Positions 1 to 7,695 of a stretch of 64,000 nt of DNA are shown here, piece by piece; position 1 is the stretch's first letter, and every line of letters begins with the position of its first letter. The notes below the pieces were generated by a model. The model was not told the origin of the DNA, did not search any database, and saw nothing but the letters and a program-made list of their open reading frames with translations. The position numbers were made by a program, and so were the translations under genes. The stretch comes from Flavobacteriales bacterium (lineage in GTDB: Bacteria; Bacteroidota; Bacteroidia; Flavobacteriales_F; PHOS-HE28): positions 806,001 through 870,000 of the forward strand of contig JADIYA010000001.1 in assembly GCA_016705545.1 (NCBI GenBank), in the 5' to 3' direction.

Positions 1-2
1 CG

Positions 3-1055
3 CTTGAGATGAAGTACCTGGCCGTGGTGGAAAGCGCGCTGAACCCGAGCGCCCGTTCGCGTGCCGGCGCAGTGGGCCTTTGGCAATTCATGCTGCCTAC
101 CGGCAAGATCTATGGCTTGAAGGCCGACAGCTACATCGACGAGCGCCACGATGTGTACAAGAGCACCGAAGCCGCCTGCCGCTACCTGAAGTACCTGTAC
201 CGCATCTATGGCGATTGGGAATTGGCCCTGGCGGCATACAACTGCGGCCCTGGCAACGTGAACAAGGCCATCCGGCGCGCAGGCGGCGTGAAGGATTACT
301 GGAAGATCTACGACTACCTGCCACGTGAGACGCGCGGCTACGTGCCCGCCTTCATCGCGGTGAACTACCTCTTCGCGCACCATGCCGAGCACAATATCTA
401 TCCCATCGCGCCCACTTACTGCGCTTATGAGGTGGACACCGTGCAAGTGTGCCATCCGCTCGACCTGGCCGCTATCGCCGTGCTCACCGGCGGCACCGTG
501 CAGGAGCTGCGTGACCTGAATCCCACCTTCAAGCTCGGCATCGTACCCGATGTGGACCAGCCCGTGAGCGTGTACCTGCCGAAAGATGCCGTGCCCGTTT
601 ACATCAACAACGAAGAACTGCTGCGCTACAGCTACTACGCTGCGAATCCAGGAACCCAGCCCATCGCACCGTCAGCCTCTGCGCCAACGGTGACTGAACG
701 CGTTGCCGACAAGCACCACACCGTGCGCAAGGGTGAATCGCTCGGCGGCATCGCGAAACGCTATGGCGTGAGCGTGGCGCAATTGCGCAAGCTCAATGGC
801 CTCCGTAGCGACATGATACGCCCCGGTCAGAAGCTCGTGGTGCGCAAGGGTGCACCAAGCAGCGAGCGAACCGCACAGGCCGCTCCCGGCTCCGACGCCA
901 GCGGCTACTACGTGGTGCAAGCGGGCGACACGCTGTGGAGCATCGCGCAACGGCACCCAGGCGTCAGCGTCGATGACCTGCGCAGCCTGAATGGCGGACT
1001 GCCCGAAGGCCTGAAGCCCGGCGCACGCATCCGCGTGCGTGCACCGCAAGGATGA
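3..1055 (+). CDS. Lytic transglycosylase with LysM repeats (MltD-like), 5' truncated
   Basis: This is a membrane-bound murein lytic transglycosylase that would cleave peptidoglycan glycan strands in the periplasm. The frame is open to the left edge, so the N-terminus (signal and upstream residues) lies outside the window; the first internal Met is at base 9. The SLT catalytic core is visible at once: VVESALNP carries the catalytic Glu, followed by GAVGLWQFM and AYNCGPGNV, the classic family-1 motifs. Downstream are a degenerate LysM-like stretch (around residues 150-195) and two good LysM repeats beginning HHTVRKGESL and YYVVQAGDTL, which bind peptidoglycan. The architecture matches MltD. The stop overlaps the next start by 4 bases (ATGA), suggesting co-translation with the DUF4837 lipoprotein gene. 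Confidence 0.93.
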   Translation, partial: LEMKYLAVVESALNPSARSRAGAVGLWQFMLPTGKIYGLKADSYIDERHDVYKSTEAACRYLKYLYRIYGDWELALAAYNCGPGNVNKAIRRAGGVKDYWKIYDYLPRETRGYVPAFIAVNYLFAHHAEHNIYPIAPTYCAYEVDTVQVCHPLDLAAIAVLTGGTVQELRDLNPTFKLGIVPDVDQPVSVYLPKDAVPVYINNEELLRYSYYAANPGTQPIAPSASAPTVTERVADKHHTVRKGESLGGIAKRYGVSVAQLRKLNGLRSDMIRPGQKLVVRKGAPSSERTAQAAPGSDASGYYVVQAGDTLWSIAQRHPGVSVDDLRSLNGGLPEGLKPGARIRVRAPQG

Positions 1056-2089
1056 GCATGAAGCGTACAACGGCCTGCATGGCCATCGCGCTGCTAGCCA
1101 GCTGTGATGACGCGCGCAAGCGCTTGCCCGATAGCGCCGGCGGACCCGAGGAGATTCTTGTGGTGATGCCGAAAGGCCATTGGGAGGGTGAACCCGGCGC
1201 GCTGGTGCGCTCGGTCCTGGAGCAGCCCATGCAGGGCATGCCGCAGCGCGAGGCGCTATTCAGGGTGGCTCAGTGCCGCCCGGAGGATTTCGCCAGCCTG
1301 CTGCAAGCGCACCACAGCGTGCTCTACGCCGCCTTCGGCGAGGACAGCTCCAGTGTGCTCATGCTGCGCGACCAGCATGCACGCGGCCAGCTCGTGGCGC
1401 GCATTGGCGCAGGAAAGCCTGAAGCCTGGAACGCTCTCTTCAGCGCCAATGCCGATGCAGTGGTCCTTGCGTTCGAGGAGCACCATCGCGCACGCACAGG
1501 CGCTCGGTTGAAACACGAACGCGACGCTGCGCTCGCCAGCAGTTTGCGCGCATCACTCGGCATCGAGCTCGATGTGCCGGGAGGTTACCGCGTGGTGAAG
1601 CAGGATTCCGCGATCACCTGGCTTCAACGCGACCGCATCATAGCCGGAGGAGGACTCGAGCATAACGTGATCGAAGGCGTGCTCATCCATAGTCACCCTT
1701 ATGTGAGCGACAGCACCTGGAACGTGCCCTATCTGGTTGATCTGCGTGATGCGGCCACCAAGCAGCGCATCGATGGCCCCGACCCGGGGTCGTACATGGT
1801 GGTGCGCCGCGCGTTCGAGGAAATGGACCTGATGCCCGGCGGCCGAGCAGTGCAACTCGACGGGCGCTTCGCTTACCTGATGCATGGCCTCTACGGGATG
1901 CATGGTGCGAAAATGGGCGGACCCTTCGTGAGCTTGAGCACACTCGATCCGAGTGGGAAGCGCATCATCACCGTCGAAGGATTCGCGTACGCGCCGCAAT
2001 TCGACAAGCGGCCGTATGTGCGCGAGCTCGAAGCGCTGATCTTCTCCCTGCGCTTCAGCGGATCAGCTTCCGGTGACGGCGCGCAATAG
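1052..2089 (+). CDS. DUF4837 family lipoprotein
   Basis: A conserved Bacteroidota lipoprotein of unknown function, about 345 residues, which is the usual size for DUF4837. The N-terminus is a short lipoprotein signal ending in LLASC, so the mature protein would be lipid-anchored at Cys18. The family signature near the N-terminus is present (LPDSAGGPEEILVVM), and the rest is a mixed alpha/beta sequence with no catalytic motif I can name. Translation starts inside the stop of the transglycosylase gene (ATGA); a second ATG two codons later at 1058 would give an equally good lipoprotein signal. The coupling suggests both products act at the cell envelope, but the role is unknown. Confidence 0.85.
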   Translation: MSMKRTTACMAIALLASCDDARKRLPDSAGGPEEILVVMPKGHWEGEPGALVRSVLEQPMQGMPQREALFRVAQCRPEDFASLLQAHHSVLYAAFGEDSSSVLMLRDQHARGQLVARIGAGKPEAWNALFSANADAVVLAFEEHHRARTGARLKHERDAALASSLRASLGIELDVPGGYRVVKQDSAITWLQRDRIIAGGGLEHNVIEGVLIHSHPYVSDSTWNVPYLVDLRDAATKQRIDGPDPGSYMVVRRAFEEMDLMPGGRAVQLDGRFAYLMHGLYGMHGAKMGGPFVSLSTLDPSGKRIITVEGFAYAPQFDKRPYVRELEALIFSLRFSGSASGDGAQ

Positions 2090-2192
2090 GGCATCGCTAC
2101 CATCCGTTTTTCCACAGGTTGGCACGCGCTGTTGATAATTGGATCAGCGCTCCGCCTTCGCACTCTCCTACTTTTCCGCTGTCGCTATTGCC

Positions 2193-2435
2193 ATGGAAGT
2201 CGCCAACCTCCGAAAGTTCGCCCACCAGCACTGCCGCTTCAAGCTGCGCGGAGGCAAGGAGGTCTTCGGCGTGGTGTGGGAGGTGGAGACCAGTGAGAGC
2301 GCTGGCGCCGACGGCACCAAGCGCCTCTTCTTCGCCAGCGTTCGCGACTACGAGCGCCTCACGCAAGGCTCCCCCGCGCAGGTCATCCCCATTGCCCCGG
2401 CCGACATCGTCTCAGCCGAGAGCATCGCGAGCTGA
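2193..2435 (+). CDS. Small conserved hypothetical protein (80 aa)
   Basis: A small soluble protein without signal peptide or membrane segment. I chose the ATG at 2193 (MEVANLRKFA) because the longer reading frame from 2139 begins with an unconvincing extension that covers the likely promoter region. The sequence contains a short beta-rich core, GGKEVFGVVWEV, with many acidic and hydrophobic alternations, followed by a conserved-looking IPIAPADIVS tail. This looks like a small beta-barrel or Sm-like fold, but that is only an impression. It sits 8 bases before the HEAT/cyclophilin lipoprotein gene on the same strand and is probably co-transcribed with it. No function is assigned. Confidence 0.6.
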   Translation: MEVANLRKFAHQHCRFKLRGGKEVFGVVWEVETSESAGADGTKRLFFASVRDYERLTQGSPAQVIPIAPADIVSAESIAS

Positions 2436-2443
2436 GAGCGCGC

Positions 2444-4282
2444 ATGCGCAATGTCCTCTTCCTGCTTCTGCTCGCCGCGTGCGGAGCGCCGAGGCAGGAA
2501 GCGCCCAACCGCTGGAGCGACAAACGACTTTGGCAAGTGCTGGATGCGCAGGAGCACCGCGACACCGGTAAGCTCTGTGCGCTGCTGAAGCATGCCGACC
2601 CCGTAGTGCGCGAAGCAGCGGCCCTGGCATTCGCCAGCGTGCAGGACAGTGCAAGCACGTCCTGCCTGTTGACCGCATTGAGCGATGATGCGGTCTCGGT
2701 GCGCGCTACCGCCGCGTTCGCCTTGGGCTTCGTGGCCGATAGCATTGCGACTGCGCATATGGCCGAGAACGCGATGGGTGAACGCGACCCGACCGTGCAG
2801 CGCGCATTGCTCAGCGCCTCGTTCATCGCCATGCAGCGAAATGGCATGCTGAGGGAGCCGAACGCGATCATGCACTACCTCGATCGTGCAACGGGACACG
2901 AACAAGTGCGCGCGGCTGATGCCTTGCGACGGTTGCCGGACAGCATGCTTCAAGCCATCGCTCCGGAATGTTTGGCTCTTCTCGGAGGGGATACCCCTTT
3001 GGAGTTGGAGGCGATGCTGGTCCGCGGTCTCAGCCGAGTGCATAGTGAGGATGCTCTTGGCCTGCTCCGCTTCTCTACAGATGCGGATAAGCCCGCTGTG
3101 ATCGTTGCGAGTGCGCTTCGCGCTCTCGGGAGCCTCGGCAACACCGTTGATGACAGCATTTTCTTCAAATGGTCCGGCACTGGGTGCATTGGTCAGGTTG
3201 CTTTGGAAGTCTTACGTGGCCGTGAAGCACTTGACGCCCATGCATGCCTGAGCAGAGCGTTAGAAGAAGAGGACACGCTCACCTGCATCACCCTGCTTGG
3301 ATTGGCCATGCAGCATGGTGAACATGAAGTGGTGGATAGCGCACGTCGTACGCTGCGCGCCATTTCTGTGTCCGTGTCGAACCCATACCGCCATGCGGAA
3401 GTGACAAGCAACTTGGCGGTTGCTTGGGACCCGGGTTACCATGCAGAGCTCTTATCCGTGATGCAGAGCGATTCCCCAGCGGTCGTGCGACTAGCCGCTT
3501 TCCAAGGACTCATCGGCATCACACGAGCGATCATGATGCGGTCACGTTACACTTCGGTCCAGGACCAATACCGTGAGCTTGGCAAGGTGATCCATGCAGC
3601 CCTCTACACGAAGGACCCCGGGTTGATCTGCGCCGCCGCGGAGCTCCTTCAAGTGGAAGAACCGGAGGTGATCGGGCTCCTATTGCCCATGGAAATGGAG
3701 CAGGCCGCCCTGGCTCCGCTGCACCCTATTCGAGACTTGGAAGCGCGCCTGCTGTTGGGGAATGTTGTCGCCAAGCGCGATGGACTTTCGCCCCCTGCGC
3801 ACCAGCGACCTCCCTTCAACCATGCAATCGACCCTGTGAAGCTCCGTGCGCTGAAGCAAGGCCAGCGCTACCGCATCGTCACCAACAAGGGCGACATCAT
3901 CATCGCTACGGATGTGAACGAGTGCCCCGGCAGCAGCCTCGCCTTCGATTCGCTGGTGAGCGCTGGCTATTACAATGGCAAGGCTTTTCACCGCATGGTG
4001 CCCAACTTCGTGGTGCAGGGCGGCTGCCCGCGCGGCGATGGCTACGGTGGCATGCCGTGGACCTTGCGCACCGAGATCGGTCGCACGCCCTTCACCGCGG
4101 GCTCCGTCGGGCTTGCATCAGCAGGCCCTGATACCGAGAGCTGCCAGTTCTTCATCACGCACAGTGCGGCGCCGCACCTCGATGGCCGCTACACGCGCTT
4201 CGGTGAAGTGGTGAGCGGGATGGACGTGGTGTGGCAACTGCAGGTGGGCGATGCGATGATGCGCGTGGAGCGCATGCCCTAG
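2444..4282 (+). CDS. HEAT-repeat lipoprotein with C-terminal cyclophilin-type peptidyl-prolyl isomerase domain
   Basis: A 612-residue lipoprotein (signal ending LLAAC) that joins a long alpha-helical HEAT-like region (about residues 30-430) to a cyclophilin domain (about residues 475-605). The cyclophilin part shows the expected core: YYNGKAFHRMVPNFVVQGG with the catalytic-type Arg, then GSVGLASAGPDTESCQFFI and HLDGRYTRFGEV. It should assist proline isomerisation of exported proteins on the periplasmic face or at the outer membrane, with the HEAT scaffold probably holding partners. The middle of the gene is less GC-rich than its end: the base line at 2941 counts 34/60 G+C against 39/60 at 4141. 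The stop overlaps the convergent lysS stop by 3 bases. Confidence 0.88.
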   Translation: MRNVLFLLLLAACGAPRQEAPNRWSDKRLWQVLDAQEHRDTGKLCALLKHADPVVREAAALAFASVQDSASTSCLLTALSDDAVSVRATAAFALGFVADSIATAHMAENAMGERDPTVQRALLSASFIAMQRNGMLREPNAIMHYLDRATGHEQVRAADALRRLPDSMLQAIAPECLALLGGDTPLELEAMLVRGLSRVHSEDALGLLRFSTDADKPAVIVASALRALGSLGNTVDDSIFFKWSGTGCIGQVALEVLRGREALDAHACLSRALEEEDTLTCITLLGLAMQHGEHEVVDSARRTLRAISVSVSNPYRHAEVTSNLAVAWDPGYHAELLSVMQSDSPAVVRLAAFQGLIGITRAIMMRSRYTSVQDQYRELGKVIHAALYTKDPGLICAAAELLQVEEPEVIGLLLPMEMEQAALAPLHPIRDLEARLLLGNVVAKRDGLSPPAHQRPPFNHAIDPVKLRALKQGQRYRIVTNKGDIIIATDVNECPGSSLAFDSLVSAGYYNGKAFHRMVPNFVVQGGCPRGDGYGGMPWTLRTEIGRTPFTAGSVGLASAGPDTESCQFFITHSAAPHLDGRYTRFGEVVSGMDVVWQLQVGDAMMRVERMP

Positions 4283-5793
4283 TCGCGGTTCTCCGGCCGC
4301 ATCTGCGGGAACAAGAGCACCTCCTGAATCGCGGGATTGTTCGTCAGCAACATCACCAGTCGGTCCAAGCCGATGCCAACGCCGCTGGTGGGCGGCATGC
4401 CGTACTCCAGCGCACGCAGGAAATCCTGATCGATGAACATCGCTTCATCGTCCCCGCGTTCCTGCAATTTCAACTGCTCCTCGAAACGCTCGCGTTGATC
4501 AATCGGATCATTGAGCTCGCTGTATGCGTTCGCCAGTTCGAAGCCGTTCACGAAAAGCTCGAAGCGCTCCGTAAGCCTGGGATCGTCGCGGTGCTTCTTG
4601 CAGAGCGGACTCATCTCCAGCGGGAAGTCGCACACGAACGTGGGTTGGATCAGTTCAGGCTGCACCAATGCACTGAACAGCTCATCGATCAACTTGCCCT
4701 TGCCCATGGCAGGCTCCACATGGATGCGATGCGCGGCGCACAATGAGCGGAGCGCGGCCTCGTCCATCTCAAGCACATCCTTGCCCGTCTTCTCCTGAAT
4801 GGAACCGCACATGGTGATGCGCTTGAAGGGGGCGGTGAACTGGATCGTGTTATCGCCGAAGGTGGCAGAAGCCGTTCCGTTCGCAGCGGTGCACACACGC
4901 TCCAGCATCCGCTCCATGAACTCCATCATCCAGCGGTAGTCCTTGTACGCCACGTAGAGTTCCATGATGGTGAACTCCGGGTTGTGCGTGCGGTCCATGC
5001 CCTCGTTGCGGAAGTTGCGGCTGAACTCGAACACGCCCTCGAAGCCACCCACGATGAGGCGTTTGAGGTAGAGTTCGTTCGCGATCCGCAGATAGAGCGG
5101 GATATCCAGCGCGTTGTGGTGCGTAGCGAAAGGCCGCGCCGCCGCGCCACCCGGAATAGGTTGCAATACGGGCGTGTCCACTTCATGGTAGCCCGCTTCC
5201 GTCATGAAAGCCCGCATCGCACTCACGATCCGCGAGCGCTTCAGAAAGGTCTCCTTCACGCCCGGGTTCACATTGAGGTCCACGTAGCGCATACGGTAGC
5301 GCATCTCGGGATCCGTGAACGCGTCGTGAACGACTCCGGCGTCGTCGGTCTTCACAACAGGCAAGGGACGCAGTGATTTGCCCAGCACCGTGAGCTGTTT
5401 CACGTGCACGGTGATCTCGCCAGTGCGTGTCTTGAAGACGTGGCCCTGCACACCGATGAAATCACCCAGGTGGAGCAAGTGCTTCCACACCTCGTCGTAC
5501 ATCGTCTTATCCTCCCCAGGGGCCACTTCATCCCGGGCCACATAGATCTGCTGGTCGCCGGTGTGGTCGCGCAATACAGCGAAGCTGGCCTTGCCCATGA
5601 CGCGCACGCTCATGATCCGGCCCGCGATGCTCACCTGGGCGGGCTCGCCTTCCTCCTGGAACAAGCCCTTCACTTCCTGCGCGTTGCTGTTCACCTTGAA
5701 CTCCGCTGCGGGAAAGGGGTCGATGCCTAGGGCGCGGAGCTTCTGGAGCGCCTCGCGACGCACGATCTCTTGATCGGAAAGGGTTTGGGACAT
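4279..5793 (-). CDS. lysS: Lysyl-tRNA synthetase, class II
   Basis: Charges tRNA-Lys with lysine using ATP in the cytoplasm. The 504-residue protein has the normal bacterial class II layout: an N-terminal OB-fold anticodon-binding domain (about residues 55-165; VSIAGRIMSVRVMGKASF) and a catalytic domain with motif 1 (FLKRSRIVSAMRAFM), motif 2 (RNFRNEGMDRTHNPEFT) and motif 3 (GVGIGLDRLVMLL). The length agrees with the family. The start ATG at 5793 lies about 19 bases after a promoter-like TACCTTCGC box. The gene is monocistronic here: it converges with the HEAT/cyclophilin gene and diverges from the sugar-phosphate isomerase gene. Confidence 0.98.
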   Translation of the reverse strand: MSQTLSDQEIVRREALQKLRALGIDPFPAAEFKVNSNAQEVKGLFQEEGEPAQVSIAGRIMSVRVMGKASFAVLRDHTGDQQIYVARDEVAPGEDKTMYDEVWKHLLHLGDFIGVQGHVFKTRTGEITVHVKQLTVLGKSLRPLPVVKTDDAGVVHDAFTDPEMRYRMRYVDLNVNPGVKETFLKRSRIVSAMRAFMTEAGYHEVDTPVLQPIPGGAAARPFATHHNALDIPLYLRIANELYLKRLIVGGFEGVFEFSRNFRNEGMDRTHNPEFTIMELYVAYKDYRWMMEFMERMLERVCTAANGTASATFGDNTIQFTAPFKRITMCGSIQEKTGKDVLEMDEAALRSLCAAHRIHVEPAMGKGKLIDELFSALVQPELIQPTFVCDFPLEMSPLCKKHRDDPRLTERFELFVNGFELANAYSELNDPIDQRERFEEQLKLQERGDDEAMFIDQDFLRALEYGMPPTSGVGIGLDRLVMLLTNNPAIQEVLLFPQMRPENRD

Positions 5794-5811
5794 GGTCGTT
5801 CTGAAAGCGCC

Positions 5812-5820
5812 GCGAAGGTA
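5812..5820 (-). promoter_or_regulatory. Candidate -7 promoter box for lysS
   Basis: On the minus strand this reads TACCTTCGC, one change from the Bacteroidota -7 consensus TAnnTTTG followed by C. It ends 18 bases before the lysS ATG, leaving a short leader. The same type of box precedes several other starts in this window. No clear -33 TTTG element was seen. Confidence 0.4.
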
Positions 5821-5881
5821 TCCGGACTCGCTGCCCGCCGGGGCCGGGGAAAGTGGGAGCGGCCTGAGCGTTGGAGCGGTC

Positions 5882-5889
5882 TAATTTCG
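5882..5889 (+). promoter_or_regulatory. Candidate -7 promoter box for the phosphosugar isomerase gene
   Basis: TAATTTCG matches the Bacteroidota TAnnTTTG box with one change and lies 18 bases before the ATG at 5908. This placement supports the internal start at 5908, because the longer frame beginning at 5770 would include the box in the coding region. Confidence 0.35.
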
Positions 5890-5907
5890 ACCCGCATTCA
5901 ACAGCAC

Positions 5908-6894
5908 ATGCAGCACCTCATCGACGCCTTCCCCAAGCAACTGAAGGAAGCCCTGGAAATCGGCCGTAAGGCCCAGTTGAAAGCCCCGGGCGGGCCTTAC
6001 GGCAATGTCGTGGTCACGGGCCTCGGCGGAAGCGGCATCGGCGGGCGCATCGCGGCGCAACTGGTGCACAAGGAGGCCAAGTGCCCCATCGAGGTCTATA
6101 ACAACTACTACCTGCCGGGCTATGTGAACCACAAGAGCCTGGTGATCGCGTGCAGCTACAGCGGCAACACCGAGGAGACCCTCGCGGCCATGGAGCAGGC
6201 ACTGAACAAGGGCGCCCGCGTGTGCGTGGTGACCAGCGGCGGCACCATGCTCGAGATGGCGAAGGCGAAAGGCCTCGACCACATCGTGATCCCGGGCGGC
6301 AATCCGCCGCGCACCATGCTGGCGTACTCGCTGGTGCAGCAGTTCTACGTGCTGCACCACTTCGGCATCATCGGCGATGGCTTCGAGGGCGCGATCAAGA
6401 CCGCTGCGAACATGCTGGAGCAGGAGAAGGAGGACATCAAGAAGGCCGCGCACGAACTCACCGAGAAGCTGGTGGGGAAGCGCCTGGTGATCTATAGCGA
6501 GGCAAGCACCGAGGCCGTGAGCATCCGTTTCAGGCAGCAGGTTAACGAGAACAGTAAGGAGCTCTGCTGGCACCACGCCATCCCGGAGATGAACCACAAC
6601 GAGCTGGTGGGCTGGGCCGGCGGCAAGGACGATATCGCGGTGGTGATCTTCCGCCACAAGGAGGACCACGAGCGCAGCCAGATCCGCATGGAGATCAACA
6701 AAGAGGTCTTCCGGAAGTACACCCCGCATATCCACGACGTATGGAGCCGGGGCGATACCGCGTTCGCGCGACAGCTATTCCTGATCAACCTGGGCGATTG
6801 GGTGAGCTTGTTCTGGGCCCAGAAGAAGGGCGTGGACCCCAGCGAGATCGCGGTGATCAACATGCTGAAGGGGAAGCTGGCGGAGGTGAAATAG
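5908..6894 (+). CDS. Bifunctional phosphoglucose/phosphomannose isomerase (SIS-domain)
   Basis: Interconverts glucose-6-phosphate, mannose-6-phosphate and fructose-6-phosphate, feeding glycolysis and the supply of GDP-mannose-type sugar donors. The 328-residue protein starts at MQHLIDAFP; the 46-residue upstream extension of the open frame is arginine-rich and rejected. Two SIS domains are visible: the first with VTGLGGSGIGGRIAA and IACSYSGNTEETLA (phosphate-binding Ser/Thr loop), the second typical of the bact-PGI_C family (WHHAIPEMNHNELVGW carries the conserved catalytic-type His/Glu region). Size and motifs fit the archaeal/Bacteroidota bifunctional enzyme rather than the large classical Pgi. 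It may supply hexose phosphates for the glycosylation island further on, but that link is inference. Confidence 0.9.
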   Translation: MQHLIDAFPKQLKEALEIGRKAQLKAPGGPYGNVVVTGLGGSGIGGRIAAQLVHKEAKCPIEVYNNYYLPGYVNHKSLVIACSYSGNTEETLAAMEQALNKGARVCVVTSGGTMLEMAKAKGLDHIVIPGGNPPRTMLAYSLVQQFYVLHHFGIIGDGFEGAIKTAANMLEQEKEDIKKAAHELTEKLVGKRLVIYSEASTEAVSIRFRQQVNENSKELCWHHAIPEMNHNELVGWAGGKDDIAVVIFRHKEDHERSQIRMEINKEVFRKYTPHIHDVWSRGDTAFARQLFLINLGDWVSLFWAQKKGVDPSEIAVINMLKGKLAEVK

Positions 6895-6987
6895 TGGCAG
6901 CGGCAAGTTGCCGAACGGCACGTGCGGGCAGCCCACTTGCCGATTGCCGCATAAAGGGCGCGCCGCTTCATTCAGCACCTTTGCCGC

Positions 6988-7692
6988 GTGAGAAAAGTCC
7001 TCTTCAGCGACCTCGGCCTTGTCGACTACGCCACCGCGTGGGACTTACAGACGCGCCTCTTCAAGGAGACCATCGATAAGAAGATCACCAACCGCTCGAA
7101 GCCCGACAACGAACAACTGACAACGGAGGACCACCTCCTCTTCTGCGAACATCCACATGTCTACACATTGGGCAAGAGTGGCAAGCAGAGCCATCTGCTG
7201 CTGAACGAGCAGGGGCTGCGCGAAAAAGGCGTTCAGTTCTTCCCGATTGACCGCGGCGGCGACATCACCTACCACGGCCCAGGGCAGATCGTGGGCTATC
7301 CCATCTTCGACCTCGACCATCACTTCACCGACATCCACCGCTACCTGCGGACGCTGGAAGAGGCCGTCATCGGCACGCTGGAGGCCTACGGAATCAAGGC
7401 CGGACGCATCGATGGGCTCACCGGCGTGTGGCTGGATTGGAACGAACCGCAGAAGGCACGGAAAATCTGCGCCTTCGGCATCCGTGCCAGCCGGTGGGTC
7501 ACCATGCACGGCTTCGCCTTCAACGTGAACACGGACCTCTCCTATTTTCAGAACATAGTGCCTTGTGGCATCGCAGACAAGGGCGTGACCAGTATGGCCA
7601 ATGAGCTGGGCGGCGAAGTGGACATTGAAGCCGTAAAGAAGAGATTGCGATTGGAGATCGCGGACCTGTTTGATGCGGAACTGGTCGGTTAA
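6988..7692 (+). CDS. lipB: Octanoyl-[acyl carrier protein]:protein octanoyltransferase
   Basis: Transfers octanoyl groups from acyl carrier protein to lipoyl domains, the first step of lipoate synthesis for pyruvate and 2-oxoglutarate dehydrogenases. The 234-residue protein carries the LipB signatures: FFPIDRGGDITYHGPGQIVGY, the catalytic Cys in NIVPCGI, and the Lys in ARKICAFGI. The start is a GTG at 6988, just 3 bases after a CACCTTTGC box, so the transcript may be leaderless or nearly so. It converges closely with the large T9SS protein gene. Confidence 0.95.
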   Translation: MRKVLFSDLGLVDYATAWDLQTRLFKETIDKKITNRSKPDNEQLTTEDHLLFCEHPHVYTLGKSGKQSHLLLNEQGLREKGVQFFPIDRGGDITYHGPGQIVGYPIFDLDHHFTDIHRYLRTLEEAVIGTLEAYGIKAGRIDGLTGVWLDWNEPQKARKICAFGIRASRWVTMHGFAFNVNTDLSYFQNIVPCGIADKGVTSMANELGGEVDIEAVKKRLRLEIADLFDAELVG

Positions 7693-7695
7693 GAC

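Noticed and set aside
5881..6735. A long antisense frame (284 codons) opposite the phosphosugar isomerase gene
   Set aside because: It is a high-GC mirror frame rich in Leu, Val, His and Ala with no domain; the plus-strand SIS motifs are decisive.
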